46,145 nt of DNA from an uncultured Ruminiclostridium sp. (lineage in GTDB: Bacteria; Bacillota; Clostridia; Oscillospirales; Ruminococcaceae), in assembly GCA_910579265.1 (NCBI GenBank), contig CAJTTE010000022.1, forward strand, positions 1-46,145, read 5' to 3'. The translations under genes were made by a program, and so were the position numbers. Position 1 is the stretch's first letter. Each line of letters opens with the position of its first letter. Positions 25,076 to 33,423 of the stretch are shown in pieces. Under the pieces are notes generated by a model. The model made no database searches, was not told the origin of the DNA, and worked only from the letters and a program-made list of their open reading frames with translations.

Positions 25076-25327
25076 TCAGATAATAATTTTGATTTCTTCG
25101 CCGGAGCTGCTTTTAATTTCCGCAAGGGTCCAGCTTCCGTTTTTTCGTTTCCATCGTCTTGCTTCACGAAAAAGACGATCCACTTGTTTTTTGGACAGAG
25201 ACATCTCCGAGTTCAACCTTTTTCCTGCGGCCTTCAGAATTATGGATCCCGAAAGGCGGCTCAGCATAAGCGAGGTCGGCAATATAATCCGGTGAATTTT
25301 TCCGTCTTCCCTGATTATTATCCTCAT
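25076..25327 (-). CDS. Small protein following the XRE regulator
   Basis: An 83-residue basic protein that starts with a beta-like strand MRIIIREDGKIHRIILP. A hydrophobic helix follows (TSLMLSRLSGSIILKAAGK), and it ends with GSWTLAEIKSSSGEEIKIII. That ending resembles the C-terminus of the upstream XRE protein (KLVEVESSDGDIVEIVVEE), suggesting a shared small domain. From memory, similar two-gene pairs are widespread in Clostridia but unnamed. It begins 6 bp after the XRE stop, so it is translated with it, and lies 43 bp before kptA. No function is known to me. Confidence 0.65.
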   Translation of the reverse strand: MRIIIREDGKIHRIILPTSLMLSRLSGSIILKAAGKRLNSEMSLSKKQVDRLFREARRWKRKNGSWTLAEIKSSSGEEIKIII

Positions 25328-25333
25328 CCGGCA

Positions 25334-25837
25334 TCAAGCCTCCTCAACCACTATCTCAACAATGTCTCCGTCCGAGCTTTCTACTTCCACAAGCTTACCT
25401 ATTACCCCGTTGTCCACCATAGTCACAATCTGCTCCCAGTTCACATTTTTAAGAGAATCGTTTTTGGAAAAGCCCGAAATGTCTATGCCCGCTTCCATGA
25501 CTATGGCCAAAAGCGAAAACGGTATATTTATACGTACCTTGTCACCGTCCGAGGAGTTGACAATGACACGTAAAATCAGGTTCTCATTTTTCTTTCTCTG
25601 TTCGTTGGGAACAAGAGTAACGGGAGGTGCGCTTTCGCAGCCTAAAAGGCTGTCGGTGGTCACATCAAAAATTTTTGCAAGCTCGGGAAGAAGCATTATA
25701 TCGGGGCACGATATGTTGTTTTCCCATTTTGAGACAGCCTGAGGCGAAACGGATATTTTTTCGGCAAGCTCCTCTTGCGTATACCCCTTTTTTCGTCTTA
25801 GATCTCCTATTCTTTCACCTAATGTAGTTTTTGCCAT
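25334..25837 (-). CDS. XRE-family transcriptional regulator
   Basis: A 167-residue two-domain regulator. Residues 4-60 are an XRE helix-turn-helix (LGERIGDLRRKKGYTQEELAEKISVSPQAVSKWENN). Residues 85-167 form a C-terminal domain ending in SSDGDIVEIVVEE. The start at 25837 is set by AGGAGTG 8 bp upstream; an earlier in-frame Met (25888) lacks one. It heads the cluster with the 83-residue protein and kptA. About 95 bp upstream is a perfect 8-bp inverted repeat, CAACCAAC/GTTGGTTG, that may be its operator. A regulatory link to KptA is inference from position. Confidence 0.85.
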   Translation of the reverse strand: MAKTTLGERIGDLRRKKGYTQEELAEKISVSPQAVSKWENNISCPDIMLLPELAKIFDVTTDSLLGCESAPPVTLVPNEQRKKNENLILRVIVNSSDGDKVRINIPFSLLAIVMEAGIDISGFSKNDSLKNVNWEQIVTMVDNGVIGKLVEVESSDGDIVEIVVEEA

Positions 25838-25932
25838 ATAGTTCACTCCTTTTATTTTTTCTGATGCTATAATTTTACGGCATTGCATAAGTAAAGGGAA
25901 TGTAACAAAGGTTGATTATGGGGATATCAGCA

Positions 25933-25968
25933 CAACCAACGGTGGGATTTTCGCTCAACGGTTGGTTG
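25933..25968. promoter_or_regulatory. Inverted repeat upstream of the XRE gene
   Basis: CAACCAAC (25933-25940) and GTTGGTTG (25961-25968) are exact reverse complements 20 bp apart. CAACGGT also recurs directly in the region. It may be an operator for the XRE protein; no good -35/-10 pair was found beside it. Confidence 0.35.
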
Positions 25969-26040
25969 AGAAAGGCGGATCCGCTTCGGTTTCGCTTTTC
26001 GGCGGCTGAATTTTTAGGAATACGGTCATCTTATTTCAGA

Positions 26041-26180
26041 GGCATCTGAAAATTATTTTTTTAAATGCGTGATATTTTCAAATAAAAAAGCGGAGAAATA
26101 TGATAATATTTCAAGTATTTTTAAAGCAAAAGGCATCCGCAGTCATTAAAAAAGATTCAAATTACGACTTTTCAGGCATT
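26041..26180 (+). repeat. MITE-like repeat A, copy 3 (degenerate)
   Basis: The ends GGCATCTGAAAATTA and CGACTTTTCAGGCAT and the internal block AAAGCGGAGAAATATGA identify it, but about 45 bp are missing and the ends are eroded. It lies between the XRE promoter region and the DUF3592 gene. Confidence 0.5.
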
Positions 26181-26195
26181 ACATAATAAAATTCC

Positions 26196-26271
26196 AAGTC
26201 CACCGCCTATTAAGACGGTGGACTTTCAGATCTTTACATTAGTGATATTGCCCTCCGGCAAAAGACCGGAG
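26196..26271 (-). terminator. Terminator region of the flotillin operon
   Basis: Two hairpins lie beyond the DUF3592 stop on the minus strand: CTCCGG/CCGGAG (26253-26271), then AAGTCCACCG/CGGTGGACTT (26196-26225). The second is followed by AATTTTATT. It probably ends the 29169-26304 operon. Confidence 0.65.
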
Positions 26272-26303
26272 ACAATACTCAGAAAATCGGACGCTGACCT
26301 TGT

Positions 26304-26615
26304 TTAAAAAATTTCTCTGCCGTAAATACTGTCGGACAGCGTGTATTTGCACGGATGTTCTTTATCGTAGTAAACCGTTATTTTTTCGCCTACGCTCAAA
26401 CCTCTTGTGTTTATTCCGATAAATTTTTTTCCTGTATACTCCGTATTATTTACGCTGTATTTAAAATTGATCGTATAAGGGAATACGGCTCCGTCAAGAG
26501 AGCAAGCGCGAACAGGCTTGGTATTAATCTGAAGCCACCGGCACTTATTCACCGAGGTTATTGTTCCTTGTGTACGATTGTTTTGAGCGATCAGCCTTTT
26601 CTTTACGCCGAACAT
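26304..26615 (-). CDS. DUF3592-like small protein
   Basis: 103 residues with a basic start and a beta-rich body. RTQGTITSVN, YTINFKYSVNNTEYTGKKF and LSVGEKITVYYDKEHPCKYTL fit the DUF3592 pattern, usually in membrane-associated proteins. No membrane helix is present here, so only the soluble fold is represented. The start is ATG at 26615 after AAGGGGG; the preceding TTG (26618) is an alternative. It follows the flotillin gene by 12 bp and is probably the last gene of that operon. Role unknown; a membrane-domain accessory is possible by context. Confidence 0.7.
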   Translation of the reverse strand: MFGVKKRLIAQNNRTQGTITSVNKCRWLQINTKPVRACSLDGAVFPYTINFKYSVNNTEYTGKKFIGINTRGLSVGEKITVYYDKEHPCKYTLSDSIYGREIF

Positions 26616-26627
26616 CAATATACCCCC

Positions 26628-28034
26628 TTATGCACCGGGCATATCTTTTACGGATTCAACCTTTTCGCTCTCCTCCGCCGAGGTACCCAAGAAGGAAGGA
26701 AGATCCATCCCAGCCTGTCTGAACACCTCACCTAACGGGGGCACCGCCTTCATCATCCCGCTTATAAAATTTGCGGTGGAGCTTTTACCGTCGGCATTTC
26801 CCGCCCCGCTGTCCCAGACAGTTACCTTGTCGATCTTGATGTTCTTGATGGCGTCAACCTGAATACGCATAAGCTCTTCCAGTTTGTCGGAAACTATCAG
26901 CTTTACTGCATCGTCCGCATTTCCGCCTGCTGCGCTTACCAGCTCGCGCATACCTTCCGCCTGCTTCTGGAGAATTTCCTTGGCGCCGTTAGCCTGCGCT
27001 TCCATTTTTGCAAAAATCGCATCTGCTTCACCCTTTGCCTTGCGGCGCATAACCTCAGCCTCCGCTTCGGCGGCAATCTGAGCCTGTTCCTTAGCAATCT
27101 CGGCTTTTACGATTATATCCGCCTGCTGCGTTGCTCTTTCCAATGCGGCACGAGTCTGTTCGGCTTCTCTCTGGGCGTTGTAGGCTTCTTCTCTCGCCTT
27201 TGCGTTTTGTACGGCTTCAGCCGCAGTCGCAATTCGAAGCGCTTCAGCTTCCTTTTCGCGGCGGGCAGCTTCCGACTGCGCTACCTCAATCTTAGCATCG
27301 TTTTCACCCTTAATGGCGATTGCATTTGCCGCCGAAACCTGAATACGCTGATCCCTCATGGCATTAGCCTTACCGATTTCACCGTCCCTGTCCTTTTCGG
27401 CAACGCTCTTCTTTGCGTCGTTGATCGCTTTTGCAGCAGCTTCTTTTCCGAGAGCATCTATATAGCCGCTTTCGTCATTAATATCCGTTACATTTACGTT
27501 AATAAGTCTTAATCCGATTTTCTTAAGCTCGATCTCCACATTGTTTGAAACCGCAAGAAGGAATTTGTCACGGTCGGTATTGATTTCCTCAATGTCCATT
27601 GTGGCAACGACAAGACGAAGCTGTCCGAAAATAATATCCTTCGCAAGCTCCTGTATCTCATTCATTCGAAGACCCAAAAGTCTTTCCGCCGCATTTTGCA
27701 TAATACCCGGCTCAGTTGAAATACCGACGGTAAAACGAGAGGGAACGTCGATACGTATATTCTGCTTTGAAAGGGCATTCTTAAGATCAACGTTTATTGA
27801 TATGGGCGTAAGGTCCAGATACTGAAACGATTGAAGAACCGGAAAAATAAATGCCGCTCCTCCGTGAATACATTTCGCAGAACGCGCCTGACCGTTTTTC
27901 TCCGAGCCAACCTTACCGTAAATAACCAACACCTTATCGGAAGGGCATTTGCGATAACGTGAAAGTATGGCAATTATAAGGGCGATTATTACAACAACCC
28001 CTACCGCCACAGCTACAATAATAGTTTCGGGCAT
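26628..28034 (-). CDS. floT: Flotillin-like SPFH protein
   Basis: Scaffold protein of membrane microdomains, comparable to B. subtilis FloT (YuaG). The 468 residues start with a membrane segment (3-25). The SPFH/Band-7 domain (30-210) includes YGKVGSEKNGQARSAKCIHGGAAFIFPV and the MNEIQELAKDIIFGQLR region. A long Ala/Glu-rich coiled coil (about 210-350, EAEALRIATAAEAVQNAKAR) follows, then a flotillin C-terminus with MKAVPPLGEVFRQAGMDLP. The order (NfeD-like gene upstream, flotillin, small gene) mirrors the yuaF-yuaG operon. A 463-bp gap separates it from the NfeD gene, longer than usual. GGAGG precedes the ATG. Confidence 0.93.
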   Translation of the reverse strand: MPETIIVAVAVGVVVIIALIIAILSRYRKCPSDKVLVIYGKVGSEKNGQARSAKCIHGGAAFIFPVLQSFQYLDLTPISINVDLKNALSKQNIRIDVPSRFTVGISTEPGIMQNAAERLLGLRMNEIQELAKDIIFGQLRLVVATMDIEEINTDRDKFLLAVSNNVEIELKKIGLRLINVNVTDINDESGYIDALGKEAAAKAINDAKKSVAEKDRDGEIGKANAMRDQRIQVSAANAIAIKGENDAKIEVAQSEAARREKEAEALRIATAAEAVQNAKAREEAYNAQREAEQTRAALERATQQADIIVKAEIAKEQAQIAAEAEAEVMRRKAKGEADAIFAKMEAQANGAKEILQKQAEGMRELVSAAGGNADDAVKLIVSDKLEELMRIQVDAIKNIKIDKVTVWDSGAGNADGKSSTANFISGMMKAVPPLGEVFRQAGMDLPSFLGTSAEESEKVESVKDMPGA

Positions 28035-28497
28035 GATTAATTTCCTCCAGATTTATATTTATTTTTTGGGCCTCCGCCCTGATTTTCTCCGTACAGCCGG
28101 ATTTTTTCCGCAACACTTTACATAAGCTAATTCAAAACCGGACTTCCCGCCGTTTAAGACACAGTCATCCCCGATGATCTATATGACAAAGCACACAGAT
28201 GTTTTAAGAGAGATCATCGATCCCGGACTCAATAATGTCCGTCCGGATCAAATGCGACGTTCGACGCACAAATTCTTCAAGGGTTACTTGCTGGAGCAAT
28301 ATTAAAAAAGTCACCGTGAATAATTCCATAGTTTTCGATTTCTTTTCAAAAGCCTTGTTCCGTATAAGAGCACAGCAAATCCACGCTAACCGCCATATTG
28401 CCATAAATCAATTAATATATCAAAAGCGGTATCGTCAAGCATAAACCGAAGCCAATATATGCTTGTCTTTTAGAAAATGAACATTATAAGCTTAATC
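28035..28497. other. Unexplained gap inside the flotillin operon
   Basis: 463 bp between the NfeD-like and flotillin genes. A minus-strand frame at 28204-28404 (LAWICCALIRNKAFEKKSKT) has no ribosome site or known motif, and nothing resembles repeats A, B or C. No terminator is evident, so read-through is plausible. It may be a decayed gene or an inserted fragment. Confidence 0.35.
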
Positions 28498-29169
28498 TCA
28501 AATTTTTTCAACCACCAGGGTCGAACCCGCTATAATATCCACAACTCTTACGGGAGTACCGGTTTTCAGAGCTTCCTGTTCCTCGGTGACTGCATCATAT
28601 TCCATAAAACGCTCTCCGCAGCTTATATTTATTTTGCCTGTTCCCTTTCCTTTTTCGGGAATGGGAATGTATACCGTACCGCTTTCACCCAGCAGATTCT
28701 TTACGTTAAAGGTTCCGTTCTGAGCCAGCCTTGACGACCACTGGATGATCTTTGCCACCAGAAACATGGCTCCAAAACCCAATGCGGCGGCAAGAAGGAG
28801 CGCAGCCCATTCCACCATTCCGTTGGAAATCGCGGTTATTCCGCTCCAACCGAAAATGGTAAGAAATGCTATAACGCTCTGCACGGACAAAAGACGAAAA
28901 TCGGCGATATCCGAAGGATTGCTTATATCATGATTGGAGAGATCCGTATCCATATCCGCCGACCCGTCAAAGCCCGCGTCGGTATCTATGGAATCCGGAA
29001 CATCAAGCCCCGACGTATCACTCGGATTAAAGCCTTCTCCGCCATTTCCCAAGCCCAGCAGCATTATTACCGTCTGTATTATAAGTATAAGCGAAGCGGG
29101 CACGGCTATGCAATACAATATCTGTTCCACCAGCTTTAAGCCGTTCCACCATATACTGAACCATTCCAT
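28498..29169 (-). CDS. NfeD-like membrane protein (YuaF type)
   Basis: Partner of flotillin. The 223 residues include a first membrane helix (about 16-38), an Asp/Gly-rich loop (40-85) and a membrane hairpin (about 93-141). The C-terminal OB-fold (150-223) is typical of the NfeD family (LLGESGTVYIPIPEKGKGTGKI, then TGTPVRVVDIIAGSTLVVEK). It lacks the ClpP-like protease part of long NfeD proteins and so belongs to the short, YuaF-like group. It is first in the operon with its own promoter at 29420-29447. AAAGGGG lies before the ATG. Confidence 0.85.
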   Translation of the reverse strand: MEWFSIWWNGLKLVEQILYCIAVPASLILIIQTVIMLLGLGNGGEGFNPSDTSGLDVPDSIDTDAGFDGSADMDTDLSNHDISNPSDIADFRLLSVQSVIAFLTIFGWSGITAISNGMVEWAALLLAAALGFGAMFLVAKIIQWSSRLAQNGTFNVKNLLGESGTVYIPIPEKGKGTGKINISCGERFMEYDAVTEEQEALKTGTPVRVVDIIAGSTLVVEKI

Positions 29170-29419
29170 TTTCCTGTCCCCTTTCCTTAAATAAGAAGCA
29201 TTTCCATATATTACACATATACATGACGCCTGTCATATATCCTATCGGTCGGATATGCCCGTGTTTCATAAAAAAGTGCCGCCAAATCATATGTTACGAA
29301 ATCATTTATCCAGTTATCCGACATAACCCAAACACCAAGACTTTTACGGATCTCTTATTTTAACATAACCAGCCTTTTTCTTTAACGGCTTTAAAAAATC
29401 GTAAATTTTATTTACTATA

Positions 29420-29447
29420 ATTATACCACTTTTCCCGTCAATGTCAA
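29420..29447 (-). promoter_or_regulatory. Promoter of the NfeD/flotillin operon
   Basis: On the minus strand: TTGACA (29442-29447), 16-bp spacer, TATAAT (29420-29425). The leader to the NfeD start is about 240 nt. Confidence 0.75.
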
Positions 29448-29535
29448 CAGTCAAAAGCATTACTAAAACAAAATCGTGGTTTTGCATAAATCAAGGCGTC
29501 CGTTTTGTATGAAACATAGAAAATGAAAAAAGCTA

Positions 29536-29564
29536 TTGCACTTTATCCAAAAAAATGTTAAGAT
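29536..29564 (+). promoter_or_regulatory. Promoter for the XRE-TPR gene
   Basis: TTGCAC (29536-29541), 17 bp, TAAGAT (29559-29564). Repeat A copy 4 lies between this promoter and the gene. Confidence 0.55.
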
Positions 29565-29610
29565 GTTAAGTAAATAGAATTTACTGCGATTTGAAACAGG
29601 CATTGAATAG

Positions 29611-29793
29611 GGGCTATCTGAAAAGCCGCAAACCGCACAATTTCAACTAACTGCGGACGCTATCCAAGTCAAAGAATGCCGATAGTTATCCTAAAGGGAT
29701 ACTACGAAGCATCCTCGTATTTCTCCGTTTTTTCTTGAAAGCGCCTTGTCTTTAGCGAAATTGTACATATTTGCTTTGTTTTCAGATACGCCC
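29611..29793 (-). repeat. MITE-like repeat A, copy 4 (inverted)
   Basis: Opposite orientation to copies 1, 2, 3 and 5: left end GGGCTATCTGAAAAGCCGC, right end TTTTCAGATACGCCC. It carries the internal blocks CCGATAGTTATCC and CGTATTTCTCCG. It lies within the predicted 5' leader of the XRE-TPR gene and ends 25 bp before its AAGGAGG site. Confidence 0.75.
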
Positions 29794-29833
29794 TAAAACG
29801 ACTTACTTTATATATAAAAGGAGGCAGACAAGT

Positions 29834-30358
29834 ATGAACAGATACGAGCTGGGCAGACGAATAAAAGAAGCAAGGCTTGCAAAAAAAATGACGCAGGCTG
29901 ATGTTGCCGGTGAATTCATTACCCGCAATATGCTCAGTCAAATCGAAAGCGGAAGCGCTAACCCATCTCTCAAAACGCTGGAATATATTTCTTCCATACT
30001 GGATATTCCCATGGGCACACTGCTGCCTGACAGCAAGGAAGAAGGCTCAGGAAGAGAAACACCCGCCGAAGCTCTCATCGACGGTAAAGCACTTTACAAT
30101 AACGGCGAATACGAAAAAGCTGTGGAAAAAGTCAAATCGCTTATGGACAGCGAATTATGGGACGAAGCTTACGGTATTACCGCTCGCTCATACATTAAAA
30201 TGGCAGAGCTTGCTGAAAAGGGAGGAGACACGGCTGCTGCCGCGGAGCTTGCAGATAAAGCATATCTGGCGGCGGATAAGGGCGTTTATGCATCAAGAGA
30301 CATAAAAACAGCCTCCGCACTGCTTCTTAACAGAATTGCGGAAAAATTGGAAAAATAG
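29834..30358 (+). CDS. XRE-family regulator with TPR-like C-terminus
   Basis: 174 residues. Residues 5-60 are an XRE helix-turn-helix (LGRRIKEARLAKKMTQADVAG, then NMLSQIESGSANPSLKTLEYI). The rest (85-174) is an all-helical TPR-like repeat region (DGKALYNNGEYEKAVEKVKSL, AADKGVYASRDIKTAS), the layout of peptide-sensing RRNPP-type regulators, though shorter. The start at 29834 is set by AAGGAGG; the earlier in-frame Met lies in repeat A copy 4. No cognate peptide gene was seen nearby. The 183-bp repeat in its leader may affect expression. Confidence 0.85.
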   Translation: MNRYELGRRIKEARLAKKMTQADVAGEFITRNMLSQIESGSANPSLKTLEYISSILDIPMGTLLPDSKEEGSGRETPAEALIDGKALYNNGEYEKAVEKVKSLMDSELWDEAYGITARSYIKMAELAEKGGDTAAAAELADKAYLAADKGVYASRDIKTASALLLNRIAEKLEK

Positions 30359-30579
30359 CTTTTTATATTTTAGACGATCTTTTTAAGGGTTATATAAAAA
30401 CGGATAGGATCCACAACATTTTTAAGTCATTTTTAAGTTATTTTTATATAAGGATATGTGTCACCAACGATTTAGCGTCCGGAAATAACGCGTAAAGATA
30501 AACAGTGCGCAGGATCCGTAAATCGGACAGGAGAATTATTAAAACAATAAAAGCAAAGCCGCACAGTTTATTATACTTA

Positions 30580-30671
30580 TGTTTACCGCAAGTACGTCTT
30601 CGAAAAGCGGCCTCGAAATACACAAAAGCTGCTGCGTGATCTACATACTTCGGGATACTAAACAGGCTCTT
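30580..30671 (+). repeat. MITE-like repeat B, copy 2 (right half)
   Basis: It matches the right part of copy 1, with shared blocks CGAAAA, GCCTCGAAATAC, ATCTACATACTTC and GATACTAAACAGGCTCTTAA. The left half and left terminal repeat are missing. It directly abuts the terminator of the GH94 gene. Confidence 0.65.
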
Positions 30672-30674
30672 AAA

Positions 30675-30717
30675 AAAATACCGCCAATTCTCATATCCGA
30701 GCATTGACGGTATTTTT
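30675..30717 (-). terminator. Terminator of the GH94 gene
   Basis: ATACCGCCAAT (30678-30688) pairs with ATTGACGGTAT (30703-30713) with one mismatch. On the minus strand the stem is followed by a run of T. It begins about 10 bp beyond the stop of the GH94 gene. Confidence 0.8.
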
Positions 30718-30726
30718 GTTTCTGTT

Positions 30727-33108
30727 TTACAGTTCTATTACGATTTCATTTGTATCTTTTAGGATGTCGGCTTTTATCAGAATTCCATCAATCTTTTCTC
30801 CGTTTACGGTAACGGATTTAACACCGTGCTGATTACCGTTGGGGTTCTTAACGGTAACGTTAAGCTTCTTTCCTCTGAAAACCTTCTCCATGGTATATTC
30901 CTTCCATTCTGACGGAATCGAAGGATCGATGGCAAGTCCGTTGGTAGTAGGATTCAATCCTAAGATACCTTCGGTGGTGCCTACCATAACGGTTGACGCG
31001 GTGCCTGTCAGCCAATGAACATGGGCTCTTCCCGCAAAAGGACTGTCCTTGCCCTCTACAAACTGACCGTATACATACGGCTCAAGAATTCTTGTTTCAA
31101 TTTTGTCGTTATAGGTTGCGGGAGCGGCTTCCGTCCAATACTTATACGCCATATTGCCTCTTCCGAGCTTTGCTTCCGCAAGAATCAGCCAGCCCTGGGG
31201 CTGTGAGAAGATACCTGCGTTTTCCTTTGTGCATCTATTAAAGCACTGCATCAATGCACCGTCAAAGCCATGCTCAACATAGGGAGGATACATAACCATC
31301 GCGCCGTAAGGAGTATTAAGCTCTCTTTCAACGCTGTCCATAGCCTTAACGCCCTGCTCGGGTGTTGAGAAGCCGGAGATAACGGACCAAGACTGCGGAT
31401 TCAGCCACATGGAGGCTTCAGGGTCGGTGCGCTGACCGATAACGGTACCGTCTTCCTTATATCCTCTTATCCAGCGGTCCTCATTCCAACATGCGGAAAG
31501 AATATCATCAAGCTTAGACTTTATCTCGTCAAGATACTTTATATATTCGGCGTCATTCTTCTCCTCGGCGTAGCCTCTGAGAATTTTAACAGCATAAACC
31601 AGCTGGAAAGCAACGAAGGTCGATTCGCCCTTCTTACCGAGTCTTAAGCAGTCATTCCAGTCAGCGTGGAGACCTGCGGGCATTCCGTGACTTCCAAGAT
31701 TGTCCATGGAGAATTTAATGGCTCTCTTTAAGTGATCGTAAACGGTTCCCTTCTCTCCGCCGTTGGCATAGAAGATCTCTTCATCGAGGAAAGCGCTGTT
31801 TCCGCTTTCGGATATATACTTATAAACAGTGGGGAACAGCCACAGGGCATCGTCCGCGCGGTAGGAGGGGTGTCCTGTCTCCTTAACATATTCGGGATCA
31901 TCGGGAGTATTTTCCTGTCCGGCCTTATGAGTGTACTTTACAAGGGGAAGTCCTGCGCCGTTTGTTACCTGAGCGGAAAGCATAAATTTGATCTGCTCGT
32001 ATGCCATTTCAGGAGCAAGATGGATAATGCCCTGGATATCCTGTACGGTATCGCGGTAGCCGAAGCCGTTACGCAGGCCGCAATACTGGAAGGAAGCGGC
32101 TCTTGACCAGATAAATGTTATAAAACAGTTATAAGCGTTCCATACGTTTACCATATTGTTGAAATTATCATCGGGAGTATGGACCTGAAGATTGCCCAGC
32201 TTGCTGTGCCAGAAATTCTTAAGCTCCTCCAGTTCCTTTTCAACAACGCCTTTTTCCTGATATCTGGCAATAATTTCTCTTGCGGTATTTTCAGGCTTCT
32301 GACCCAAAAGATAAGTGATTTCTTTTGTTTCACCGGGTTGTAATACAATATCGCTCTGGAGAGCGCCGCAGGAGTTCGTGTTATAGTTAAGGTTGCCTTT
32401 TAAGCCTTCCTCAATGCCCTTGGGGCTTGCATAGCTCCTGTAAGAGCCGACAAAAGCGTCTCTGTCACCGCAGTATGCGGTCACTTCAGCTCCCGCAACA
32501 CCCAGGAATCTTTCGTTATCAGGATTTTTGAAAACCTCATTCTGCTTCTGAAGAATGAAATTATCCTTAAAGTAGGTGCGGGTAATGAACAAAGTATATT
32601 GAAGATTTACCTGATCCTGCTCATAATTGTTATCGTTTACAAATTCGCAGTAGCCTGTTACCGACAGCTTACGGGGCTTTGTATCATTATTGGTGATCTT
32701 AGCCGCCCATACCTCGTAGGTAGCGTCCTTAGGCACATAGTAGGTCACCTCGGATTTAATATTCTTATACTCGGAGGTGATGACCGTATAAGCCGTACCG
32801 TGGCGACATTCGCTTGTGAAGCTGTCCAACGGCTTGCAGACAGGCGCCCATGAGGCTGACCAAAAGTCTCCGTCCTCATTGTCCTTGATATAAACATATC
32901 TGCCGGGCTGATCATTGGGAACACTGTTGAAGCGGTAACGGATAACGCGTCCGTTGGCACCCGATTTTACAAAGCTATATCCCCCTGCATTATTGGAAAT
33001 GATGGCGCCGTACTCGGGAGAGCCGAGGTAGTTCGCCCATGCGGAAGGAGTGTCGGGACGGGTGATGACATACTCTTTGTTTTTTTCATCGAAATGACCG
33101 TAGTTCAT
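30727..33108 (-). CDS. GH94 beta-glycoside phosphorylase (cellobiose/chitobiose type)
   Basis: Splits a beta-linked disaccharide with phosphate to a sugar 1-phosphate and free sugar, saving ATP. 793 residues: N-terminal beta-sandwich (1-290), helical linker, (alpha/alpha)6 catalytic barrel (about 310-720), C-terminal beta domain. FGYRDTVQD (349-357) and HADWNDCLRLG (481-491) are GH94 hallmarks, the latter containing the general acid (Asp486). NNAGGYSFVK and TGTAS are also typical. The start, MNYGHFDEKNKEYVITRPDTP, resembles both cellobiose and N,N'-diacetylchitobiose phosphorylases. Details such as SRAASFQYCGLRNGFGYRD, and the short insertion before DDALWL, leave the sugar open. The promoter spacer is a cre-like operator. 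It is monocistronic, with no transporter nearby. Confidence 0.9.
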   Translation of the reverse strand: MNYGHFDEKNKEYVITRPDTPSAWANYLGSPEYGAIISNNAGGYSFVKSGANGRVIRYRFNSVPNDQPGRYVYIKDNEDGDFWSASWAPVCKPLDSFTSECRHGTAYTVITSEYKNIKSEVTYYVPKDATYEVWAAKITNNDTKPRKLSVTGYCEFVNDNNYEQDQVNLQYTLFITRTYFKDNFILQKQNEVFKNPDNERFLGVAGAEVTAYCGDRDAFVGSYRSYASPKGIEEGLKGNLNYNTNSCGALQSDIVLQPGETKEITYLLGQKPENTAREIIARYQEKGVVEKELEELKNFWHSKLGNLQVHTPDDNFNNMVNVWNAYNCFITFIWSRAASFQYCGLRNGFGYRDTVQDIQGIIHLAPEMAYEQIKFMLSAQVTNGAGLPLVKYTHKAGQENTPDDPEYVKETGHPSYRADDALWLFPTVYKYISESGNSAFLDEEIFYANGGEKGTVYDHLKRAIKFSMDNLGSHGMPAGLHADWNDCLRLGKKGESTFVAFQLVYAVKILRGYAEEKNDAEYIKYLDEIKSKLDDILSACWNEDRWIRGYKEDGTVIGQRTDPEASMWLNPQSWSVISGFSTPEQGVKAMDSVERELNTPYGAMVMYPPYVEHGFDGALMQCFNRCTKENAGIFSQPQGWLILAEAKLGRGNMAYKYWTEAAPATYNDKIETRILEPYVYGQFVEGKDSPFAGRAHVHWLTGTASTVMVGTTEGILGLNPTTNGLAIDPSIPSEWKEYTMEKVFRGKKLNVTVKNPNGNQHGVKSVTVNGEKIDGILIKADILKDTNEIVIEL

Positions 33109-33168
33109 GCTGAATATTCTCCTTTTAAAATAACCGTCTTAACGGCATTATTTGCTTTTCTGATTTTA

Positions 33169-33197
33169 ATTATAGCAGGAAAACGTTTACAGTACAA
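33169..33197 (-). promoter_or_regulatory. GH94 promoter with cre-like operator
   Basis: On the minus strand: TTGTAC (33192-33197), 17 bp, TATAAT (33169-33174). The spacer contains TGTAAACGTTTTCC (33178-33191), which matches the catabolite-responsive element TGWAANCGNTNWCA at 13 of 14 positions. This points to control by CcpA or another LacI-family regulator. Confidence 0.8.
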
Positions 33198-33423
33198 GGG
33201 CGGTATTTTAAACAAATAACTTCAGCTTGTTTTGTGCACATTGACTATTATTGATATATTTTATTTTACCTGCGCATCATTTTTGTCCCGCACAAAAAAT
33301 AAATCATTAAACAAGCGGCATTGATCTAAGAGGCTTAAACAGAAATTTCAGCTTAAGCCGCTTACACAGGCATGCTTTTAACGTATTTAAATGATAATCC
33401 GGAGAACATTTTAGATGGAGCTT

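Noticed and set aside
26884..27825. Plus-strand frames opposite the flotillin gene
   Set aside because: Shadow frames caused by the Ala/Glu-rich coiled coil; no ribosome sites.
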